NCBI GenBank assembly: GCA_963662155.1
Contig: OY759262.1
Span: 20,287,930 to 20,351,929 of the forward strand
DNA length: 64,000 nucleotides
Direction: 5' to 3'
Source: Lamellibrachia columna
Lineage: Eukaryota; Annelida; Polychaeta; Sabellida; Siboglinidae
The notes under the pieces were generated by a model. That model was given only the letters and a program-made list of their open reading frames with translations, was not told the DNA's origin and made no database searches. A program made the position numbers and the translations under genes. Shown in pieces: positions 60,193 to 64,000 of the stretch. Positions within the stretch are counted from its first letter, which is position 1. Each line of letters starts with the position of its first letter.

Positions 60193-62137
60193 ATTATTAT
60201 TATTTGGCTGGGAAAGAAAGCCCACTCTGCCAAAAATCATACAAATATCTTCATAATCATGGAAGTTATGGCTTTTTATTGAAATTTATTGGTCAGTTTA
60301 AATAGCATGCTAATTAGCCATTAGTGACTTATTAATATTGAGCTACTATTAATGATGATTAATGTATATCTATGACCCTACTTAATGTGTTTTGACATTA
60401 TACTTAGCCAATATTGACTTATTTATCGCATCAATTGAGTTATGAAATGATTGTGATGTATATTTGATGACCCTGTTTAATGAGTTTGTAAACTCTGAAG
60501 AAATTATACAAAGATCTTCATAATCATGTTATGGCCTTTTATCAAAAGGTGTTGGCCTGTTGGGTTTGACCATTAATTAGCCAATATTGACTTATTAATT
60601 AATTGCATCAATTGAGTTTTGAAATGAGTGCGATGTATATGTATGACCCTTGTTAATGAGTGTAAACCCTGAACAAATTATACAAACATCTTCATAATCA
60701 TGGAAGTTATGGCCTTTTATCAAAATGTGTCAGTCAGTTGACTTTACACACTATTTTTTAATTCGATTCAATTAAAAAACTTTATTCTGGAATATTACAT
60801 CCATATAACGACTAAAAACTATAAATATATAGCATATTTCTCCAGTGATGACTCAGTGATGATGTGTATAATGCATCACTATTCAAAATACTTTGTAATA
60901 TTGCATTACCCAACTTAGCTATACACATTTTCCCGATCAACATTTTGCAGGCGGGTGATCCCCGTGACACAAACATATAACTAGCACTACAATTCTTCGG
61001 TTCATTGCACAACAATCTAAACACATTATTGTATGCTACACATCATTTTCTAATTGATTCCGATTTATAATATATTATATAATAAATTATATAATGAAGT
61101 ACAGCACGATTTAAACAGAGTACATTTTACATCTTCAGTACAAATATAGAATTTTCGAATCAGAGCATTACCCTGATCATAAATTCTCTTATACTGCCTA
61201 GCCATAATCATCATCTGTTATACTGCCTAGCCATATCATCATCATCACAGATCTTCAGTGAGAACATGTCCAAGATATTTACATTTATTAACTCTTGTCA
61301 ATATTTCATCATTTAACACAAAGTTTGGCAAATGTATATCTTTGAACTTTTTACAGCAAAATATCATAACATTACTTTTGGTACTGTTGTATTTGATATA
61401 TTGACTTATTAATTGCATTAACTGAGTTACTATTAATGATACATGACTGGACTATGTATATTTATAACACTACTTAATGTGCTTGCAACTCATGAAGAAA
61501 TGACTAAAATATGTATAAAAGCAAACATGTTATGCCATTTTAATTATACATTTATTGAAAGAACACACAAAAATGAGAGTATTTTGCTGTATACGATAAA
61601 AAAATTCAAATGTTTACTGTATTAAAATTGCAATATATTTGGATCTAATAAAGATATATTAATAAAAAACAAAGTTTTTGGTTCCTTTACATGTCACCTT
61701 TCATTTAAATCAATTGCCAAGGCAATGACGTTGTCTATTTTTCTTTGAAGTGCCTATTTAAATATACCGATTTTGAAACTGTTTTCACCTTTCAATTTCC
61801 CATGGCTGCAGCAATAACATAAAAAATGCATTTTTTTCATTGACATACTTCAAACCTACTTAGGCTAAGTCTAGTATATACTATATGGCACTGACCCCAC
61901 TGGCACTGCCACTCTTCCAGTCAGGCGTGTGTGCCGTAGACGGGTGGCCGCAGCTGTTTCTTTTAGATACTTTTTAATTAGTAGAAGTCAGCATATCACT
62001 CTGTCAGTGCGATACTAATCAAGATTGCAGAAACATTTATGTGATTACAAAAATATGCTGATAACGGTGCATTACTCACCTGTCAAAATACCAAACTTGA
62101 CGCATCGTTTGACATCAACCTCTGAACTAGACGCCAT
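42752..62137 (-). CDS. GPHN: Gephyrin (molybdenum cofactor synthesis, MogA-MoeA fusion), 18 exons
   Basis: Bifunctional cytosolic enzyme. The N-terminal MogA-like domain (residues about 1-170) adenylates molybdopterin. The C-terminal MoeA-like domain (about 292-723) inserts molybdate to give the cofactor of sulfite oxidase, xanthine oxidase and aldehyde oxidase. The 18 exons join without a frame break (2,172 nt, 723 residues; human 736). Key motifs are present: [15 protein letters not shown] (83-97), [13 protein letters not shown] (353-365), STGNE (492-496), PGKIRDSNR (506-514), [11 protein letters not shown] (557-567), [15 protein letters not shown] (611-618), RPEYHRC and [12 protein letters not shown]. 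The linker (about 171-291) includes a His-rich exon. Human F330 and Y719, used for receptor binding, are V317 and L706 here. All introns are GT-AG except intron 13 (GC-AG). The start ATG lies in exon 1, which matches the family N-terminus. Confidence 0.97.
43696..43864 (-). CDS. GPHN: Gephyrin exon 17 (residues 591-647)
   Basis: [20 protein letters not shown], then [20 protein letters not shown]. The K-P-G-K-P form agrees with bacterial MoeA (human K-P-G-L-P). Donor AATG|GTAGGC. Confidence 0.97.
43925..44135 (+). pseudogene. CR1-type LINE tail in gephyrin intron 16
   Basis: The plus strand in several frames reads like the common LINE end: [18 protein letters not shown], then [16 protein letters not shown], then RHVFLALF (compare S-D-x-x-L-V-P-R, A-P-x-x-W-N-S-L-P, L-K-T-x-L-F). 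Antisense to gephyrin. Confidence 0.55.
44430..44503 (-). CDS. GPHN: Gephyrin exon 16 (residues 567-590)
   Basis: [20 protein letters not shown], then FMKP. It starts with the conserved active-site Asp after MGEK. Acceptor CTGGCTTCAG, donor CAGG|GTAAGT. Confidence 0.95.
44640..45300. repeat. Foldback element in gephyrin intron 15
   Basis: About 200-bp imperfect inverted arms, 44755-44960 and 44985-45200, meet around 44970. Paired blocks: TTGTCTAGAATCTGGGCCCA and TGGGCCAGGACAGGATTCTA; GTTATTAACATTCA and TGCATGTTAATAAC; GCATGCTGAACTACGGAACA and TGTTCCGTAGTTCAGTATGC; AACACATTTAATTGCC and GGTGATTAAATGTGTT. Weaker pairing extends to about 44670 and 45290. The transcript would form a long double-stranded hairpin. 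Confidence 0.85.
45515..45602 (-). CDS. GPHN: Gephyrin exon 15 (residues 537-566)
   Basis: [20 protein letters not shown], then [10 protein letters not shown], the molybdate/nucleotide-binding loop. Donor AAAG|GTCAGT. Confidence 0.97.
45916..46037 (-). CDS. GPHN: Gephyrin exon 14 (residues 497-536)
   Basis: [20 protein letters not shown], then [28 protein letters not shown] is invariant in MoeA. Acceptor GCAACAG, donor ATAC|GTTAGT. Confidence 0.96.
46348..46501 (-). CDS. GPHN: Gephyrin exon 13 (residues 445-496)
   Basis: [20 protein letters not shown], then [13 protein letters not shown] and MSTGNE. The in-frame join to exon 14 needs the donor GAG|GCAGGT, a GC donor. The GT two codons on would give a frameshift. 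Confidence 0.95.
46738..47580 (+). pseudogene. CR1/L2-type LINE 3' half in gephyrin intron 12
   Basis: Plus strand: [20 protein letters not shown] (Y-A-D-D catalytic core at 46785), then in shifting frames [27 protein letters not shown], [20 protein letters not shown] near 47270, [18 protein letters not shown] near 47330, [17 protein letters not shown] near 47460 and FLFRRAYF near 47540. This is the full order from the palm end to the 3' terminus of CR1/L2 LINEs. Frame is lost at least eight times. Antisense to gephyrin. Confidence 0.85.
48057..48235 (-). CDS. GPHN: Gephyrin exon 12 (residues 386-444)
   Basis: [20 protein letters not shown], then [15 protein letters not shown] and [16 protein letters not shown]-x-T-G-A-P-x-P-x-G-A-D-A-V-V is the MoeA domain signature. 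Donor TTAG|GTAAGA. Confidence 0.97.
48250..48500 (+). pseudogene. LINE ORF2 tail in gephyrin intron 11
   Basis: Plus strand: [20 protein letters not shown], then [20 protein letters not shown] and [13 protein letters not shown]. It fits the region W-x-G-H-V-x-R-M, x-L-P-K-R-A, G-x-R-x-R-G-R-P-x-x-R-W-x-D of LINE proteins. It runs directly into the 29-bp minisatellite. Antisense to gephyrin. Confidence 0.6.
48500..48895. repeat. 29-bp minisatellite in gephyrin intron 11
   Basis: The unit GAGAAAGGCAGAGGGGGATG plus AACTGTGGA, about 14 copies with variants (GGTGGA, CCATGG) and some 25-bp copies. Purine-rich on the plus strand. The proline-rich open frames on the other strand are artefacts. Confidence 0.93.
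49628..49683 (-). CDS. GPHN: Gephyrin exon 11 (residues 367-385)
   Basis: [19 protein letters not shown] (human AADGPGDRFIIGESQAGEQ). Acceptor TTTCCTTCAG, donor GGTG|GTATGA. A small exon of 56 nt. Confidence 0.93.
49739..49791. repeat. 11-bp tandem repeat near exon 11
   Basis: GAAGGTGAATA repeated four to five times, about 55 bp upstream of the exon 11 acceptor. Confidence 0.9.
50217..50309 (-). CDS. GPHN: Gephyrin exon 10 (residues 336-366)
   Basis: [20 protein letters not shown], then [24 protein letters not shown] is a hallmark of MoeA. Acceptor CTGTTGTAG, donor ATTG|GTGAGA. Confidence 0.97.
50803..50934 (-). CDS. GPHN: Gephyrin exon 9 (residues 292-335): start of MoeA domain
   Basis: [20 protein letters not shown], then [12 protein letters not shown]. 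It fits human [20 protein letters not shown]. The position of human Phe330 is Val (V317); Asp327 is kept (D314). Confidence 0.96.
50997..51690 (+). pseudogene. Two CR1-type LINE tails in gephyrin intron 8
   Basis: 50997-51090 resembles the piece at 43945-44000 ([39 protein letters not shown] in mixed frames). 51160-51630 is another tail: [15 protein letters not shown], then [20 protein letters not shown], then [20 protein letters not shown] and FRKKHI. It ends with TATAGGCGCCATAGAGGTTA and (ATT)4 at 51671-51690. Both are antisense to gephyrin. Confidence 0.75.
51803..52058 (-). CDS. GPHN: Gephyrin exon 8 (residues 207-291): histidine-rich linker
   Basis: 85 residues with 29 His, made of imperfect repeats around HHHGDHH ([37 protein letters not shown]), then [18 protein letters not shown]. 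Acceptor TTTATTCAG, donor AAGA|GTATGT. It starts in phase 0 and ends in phase 1, so it cannot be skipped alone. Exons 7 and 9 join in frame only through it. Confidence 0.93.
52966..53130 (-). CDS. GPHN: Gephyrin exon 7 (residues 152-206): end of G domain and linker start
   Basis: [20 protein letters not shown] closes the MogA domain (human PHAIDLLRD). A low-complexity linker with SPQTP and several His follows. Length 165 nt, phase 0 at both ends, so the exon could be skipped without frameshift. Confidence 0.95.
53840..53912. repeat. ATT-rich simple repeat in intron 6
   Basis: ATTATTATACATTATTATTA-type tract with interruptions. Confidence 0.85.
53957..54060. repeat. 52-bp tandem duplication in intron 6
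   Basis: ATTAGAAGAGCTTGCTGATA and on, twice without a mismatch. It ends 15 bp from the exon 6 donor. Confidence 0.95.
54076..54142 (-). CDS. GPHN: Gephyrin exon 6 (residues 129-151)
   Basis: [20 protein letters not shown], then ASQ. This is the conserved LPGSK substrate loop. Donor ACAG|GTAGGG. A 52-bp duplication sits just past the donor (53957-54060). Confidence 0.96.
55373..55467 (-). CDS. GPHN: Gephyrin exon 5 (residues 98-128)
   Basis: [20 protein letters not shown] and on; EAPGM is invariant in the family. Donor CTAG|GTACGG. Confidence 0.96.
55865..56140. repeat. 56-bp minisatellite, 5 copies, in gephyrin intron 4
   Basis: Unit TATAAGTCCACCGTTAACAC plus AAGCAGTGGAATGTAACAAT and so on; copies start at 55865, 55921, 55977, 56033 and 56089. 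Confidence 0.95.
56191..56283 (-). CDS. GPHN: Gephyrin exon 4 (residues 67-97)
   Basis: [10 protein letters not shown], then [17 protein letters not shown], the molybdopterin-binding signature of MogA/Cnx1-G. Acceptor GTGTCCAG, donor GAG|GTAAAA. Confidence 0.97.
57107..57184. repeat. (AT)n microsatellite at the exon 3 donor
   Basis: About 35 AT units, ending 18 bp from the exon 3 boundary. Confidence 0.97.
57202..57259 (-). CDS. GPHN: Gephyrin exon 3 (residues 47-66)
   Basis: [20 protein letters not shown], with the VPDE motif of the family. Acceptor ATACACAG, donor AAAG|GTATTA. Ends in phase 0. An (AT)n tract begins 18 bp past the donor. Confidence 0.93.
57880..58292 (+). pseudogene. LINE ORF2 tail in gephyrin intron 2
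   Basis: Plus strand: [11 protein letters not shown] near 57895, then [16 protein letters not shown] near 57965 and the frame at 58063-58292 ([20 protein letters not shown], then [20 protein letters not shown] and ILQWMDNS stop). It fits R-x-M-E-R-x-M-L-x-I, G-R-P-x-x-R-W-x-D-D-I, W-x-R-x-A-x-D-R-x-x-W-x-x-x-x-x-x-Y-I-x-Q-W of LINE reverse transcriptases. Antisense to gephyrin. Confidence 0.75.
58471..58552 (-). CDS. GPHN: Gephyrin exon 2 (residues 20-46)
   Basis: [20 protein letters not shown] and on. Acceptor TTTTCTTTTCAG, donor AAAAT|GTATGT. Human VSDSCFRNLAEDRSG aligns directly. Confidence 0.95.
58640..58700. repeat. (GT)n microsatellite in the intron 1/exon 2 region
   Basis: GTGTGTGT run followed by GCGTGCGTGCATGTG. 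It lies about 90 bp upstream of the exon 2 acceptor. Confidence 0.95.
59849..59932. repeat. (AT)n microsatellite in intron 1
   Basis: About 41 AT units. Confidence 0.97.
60100..60189. repeat. (AT)n microsatellite in intron 1
   Basis: About 44 AT units with one ATTATA interruption near 60124. Confidence 0.97.
60236..60760. repeat. Imperfect tandem repeat of about 170-270 bp in intron 1
   Basis: ATACAAA-ATCTTCATAATCA followed by GGAAGTTATGGCYTTTTATC occurs at 60236, 60507 and 60680. TTAGCCAATATTGACTTAT, GCATCAATTGAGTT and TATGACCCT--TTAATGAG follow in order. A fourth, diverged piece lies at 61392-61500. Confidence 0.85.
62080..62137 (-). CDS. GPHN: Gephyrin exon 1 (residues 1-19)
   Basis: [22 protein letters not shown] at 62137; donor ACAG|GTGAGT. 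VKFGILT fits the first strand of the MogA fold (human IRVGVLT). Ends in phase 1. Confidence 0.95.
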
Positions 62138-62319
62138 GTTTGTTGACTACTGGTAATAATCTCGAAGAATGATAACCGCTGAACGCCGAATATGTTATGT
62201 AATGTGTCACTTAGATAATGTTATAAAATAGTACTTTTAAAATAAAAATATTGTACAAAATACGAACGGAAATTTTCCACAATATATAAAGAATATATTT
62301 TAGTCACATGACGCTAAAC
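62138..62319. promoter_or_regulatory. Gephyrin upstream region, possibly a bidirectional promoter
   Basis: 182 bp between the gephyrin ATG (minus) and another ATG in good context (plus, 62320). No TATA box is clear for either direction. The region lacks the long AT repeats seen around it. Confidence 0.4.
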
Positions 62320-62383
62320 ATGGTGGCACGGCCACGGGGGTGCAGACGATTTGCTAAATTTAGCTGCCAGCGAAATCATATTC
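62320..62383 (+). CDS. Candidate first exon of a divergent gene (unrecognised)
   Basis: ATG in the context AAACATGG opens MVARPRGCRRFAKFSCQRNH then I, followed by the strong donor ATTC|GTGAGT at 62384. It is basic and cysteine-containing, and locally richer in GC than its surroundings. I do not recognise the protein. It would end in phase 1 and so does not join directly to the candidate exon at 63387. Without a transcript it remains a guess. Confidence 0.3.
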
Positions 62384-62529
62384 GTGAGTAAACACGTTTT
62401 AGGACATGGCATGGCAAATGTATGCCAACATAATCACGACTATTTATCAAAGCTGATTCGGTGCAAAGAACTAATCTTAAGCAACTGTTAACTTCTTCAT
62501 TTCACAAATCTGGTGCCAGTGTCACATTG

Positions 62530-62750
62530 TGATGGGGGCGTATCTAAGACTAGGGGCGTCTCAAGTAGTTATACTCCAAACAGCCCAATCTTGAGCTAAC
62601 GCAGGAGTTTGGACCAACGGCTTTTAGTGTCTCTTCCGAAAGACACGGGCAAAGTGGGGTGAACGAAATTGCCCAAGCTTCGAAACGGCAGAGGTGGAAA
62701 CGAACCACCGTCCTCTCAATTGACAGGCGGGTGCTCCACCGCTCCCCACG
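62530..62750 (-). mobile_element. tRNA-derived SINE S2
   Basis: On the minus strand: CGTGGGGAGCGGTGGAGCAC (A-box region 62729-62741), then CCTGTCAATTGAGAGGACGG and the B box GGTTCGTTTCC at 62696-62706. The core AAGCTTGGGCAATTTCGTTC and CCCCACTTTGCC is also present in SINE S1. The tail runs to about 62530. Confidence 0.75.
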
Positions 62751-63107
62751 TATCATGATATGCCATATGGGTCACTCCATTTTTTGCTGGTGCACATGGG
62801 ATGTGATATTTTCGATATATCTGAAGGAAGACACAATATTTTATGAACTTGATTGTAAGCTAATCAAGACGTGTATAAATTGTTATAAAAAACAAGTATC
62901 ATTCATGTATGTCATATATGGTATTAAATAAGTAAATTATGTTCAGTTCCATAGATACTAATTACTAGTGTGCTTTGCCATATGATGAACTTTCAAGGCA
63001 GTTTTACCCAAAAATATGTCTGGCATCGTCATAAATAATTTCAACAGCAAATTAATGTTGTTCATCACAAGTATATGAAATATACAAAATGTATATATGT
63101 ATATATG

Positions 63108-63113
<6 letters not shown>

Positions 63114-63141
<28 letters not shown>
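63114..63141. repeat. (AT)n microsatellite
   Basis: About 14 AT units, preceded by ATGTATATATGTATATATG. Confidence 0.95.
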
Positions 63142-63143
<2 letters not shown>

Positions 63144-63386
63144 GAAAGTCATTTATATATGCATAAAGAACTTTTCGAACAATTTATTTCTATCAAGTCG
63201 ATAAAGTAACACAATATTTGTTTTTTTTTCTTGGTTGGTAAGGTACATGCATTTATATGGGTTTCAAACTGTCAATTATAAAACACAATGTTTTAAGTTT
63301 TCCTAACTCGGTGTCATTATACTGTATAGCAGTTGAGTTGTTTTTATGTTTTATTGTTACATTCACTGTTTTTACGTTACTGCCAG

Positions 63387-63464
63387 CACACAACTGATGA
63401 ACCCGTCTCAAAGTGTCACAACGAGAAGATGTCTTCAGATGGAAGCACGGGTACCCATGACCAG
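63387..63464 (+). CDS. Candidate internal exon, unrecognised
   Basis: Acceptor TTTTTACGTTACTGCCAG, 78 nt open in phase 0 (HTTDEPVSKCHNEKMSSDGS, then TGTHDQ), donor CCAG|GTTTCT. GC-rich within AT-rich flanks. It may belong to the divergent gene starting near 62320 or to another gene beyond the window. Low confidence. Confidence 0.25.
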
Positions 63465-64000
63465 GTTTCTATCAAGTTATTTACCAACAAATATAATCCG
63501 TAAAAAGATTTTTGGTACATGATGGAGCAAGTGCAAAACATCTTTCTTTAAGTTGTTTATTACAGTTATATTACTTCAGTGGTATACCACTGGTTTTGAC
63601 AGTAACTGCAAACAAAATAATTGTATGTAAAGCAAGTTGCTACTATCACAAAAAATACTTGTAAAATAATCTAACATATAATATGTTGTGATAGGGGTAG
63701 ACTGGAAAGAATGAATGTACTCTCTCCTTTGTCTGGTATATAAATCTGTTTAGAATGAACCACACATGGAAACCATATTTCACTCAATTACCAGGTATGG
63801 GTAAACCTTTACACACAAATTCTTGTAAACACTGCACAAGTCATTCTCATGGAGACATGACTTGTGAGTATGCTAAGTAGCCAAATAGATATGACATAAA
63901 TTGACATTGTATAAATCATGTACTTTTAGAATGTATTGTTGGCGGCAACACTAATCAAAGATGCAGCAGCAAGCAGAAACATGACTTTCAGAACAGATGA
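63465..64000. other. AT-rich DNA to the window end
   Basis: No further exon recognised. A small hairpin (ACAAGTCAT ... ATGACTTGT) lies at 63837-63866. Confidence 0.4.

Noticed and set aside
42752..62137. Separate mogA and moeA genes (bacterial contamination)
   Set aside because: The two domains are joined by 18 exons with consensus splice sites and one continuous frame, so it is an animal gephyrin.

Overview
This window is animal nuclear DNA. It is AT-rich and intron-bearing, with tRNA-derived SINEs, many decayed non-LTR retrotransposons, LTR and DNA transposons, long (AT)n tracts and large minisatellites. The mix suggests a marine invertebrate, for example a mollusc or another lophotrochozoan; the sequence alone does not settle the phylum. 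One host gene is certain: gephyrin, on the minus strand from 62137 (ATG) to 42752 (stop). It has 18 exons that join in frame into a 723-residue protein, close to the 736 residues of human gephyrin.

Layout. 1-3026: the end of a 27/28-bp satellite that runs off the left edge. 3027-13100: a retroelement graveyard. It holds three LINE tails, a LINE (family A) interrupted by an antisense RTE-like LINE, a 31-bp minisatellite inside that LINE, a Tc1-like transposase scrap and a 24-bp minisatellite. 13126-18055: a second LINE (family B). Its ORF1-like region carries 24-bp and 63-bp coding repeats, a coiled coil and the start of an SGNH/esterase-like domain, followed by decayed ORF2. 18213-28953: a complete Ty3/gypsy insertion read on the minus strand, with two LTRs, a 5-bp target duplication, a tRNA-Ser-type primer site and a polypurine tract. 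It is itself interrupted by two LINEs set head to head and by a 4.4-kb DNA transposon with long terminal inverted repeats. That transposon encodes a broken protein with an XPG/PIN-like nuclease region and a cysteine cluster, resembling Academ-type elements. 28954-42700: a 39-bp minisatellite, a second gypsy remnant, a pogo/Tigger transposase pseudogene with a triplicated 5' region, a hAT-like MITE, two more LINE remnants and a SINE. 42752-62137: gephyrin. 62138-64000: a short promoter gap, possible first exons of a divergent gene, and another SINE.

Function. Gephyrin performs the last two steps of molybdenum cofactor synthesis. The MogA-like N-domain adenylates molybdopterin and the MoeA-like E-domain inserts molybdate; both are intact by motif. 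Two features stand out. The linker between the domains is a histidine-rich exon (29 His in 85 residues). The two aromatic residues that human gephyrin uses to hold glycine/GABA receptors (Phe330, Tyr719) are Val and Leu here. This fits an enzyme rather than a synaptic scaffold. Everything else of recognisable coding origin is mobile-element debris, nearly all with frameshifts or stops.
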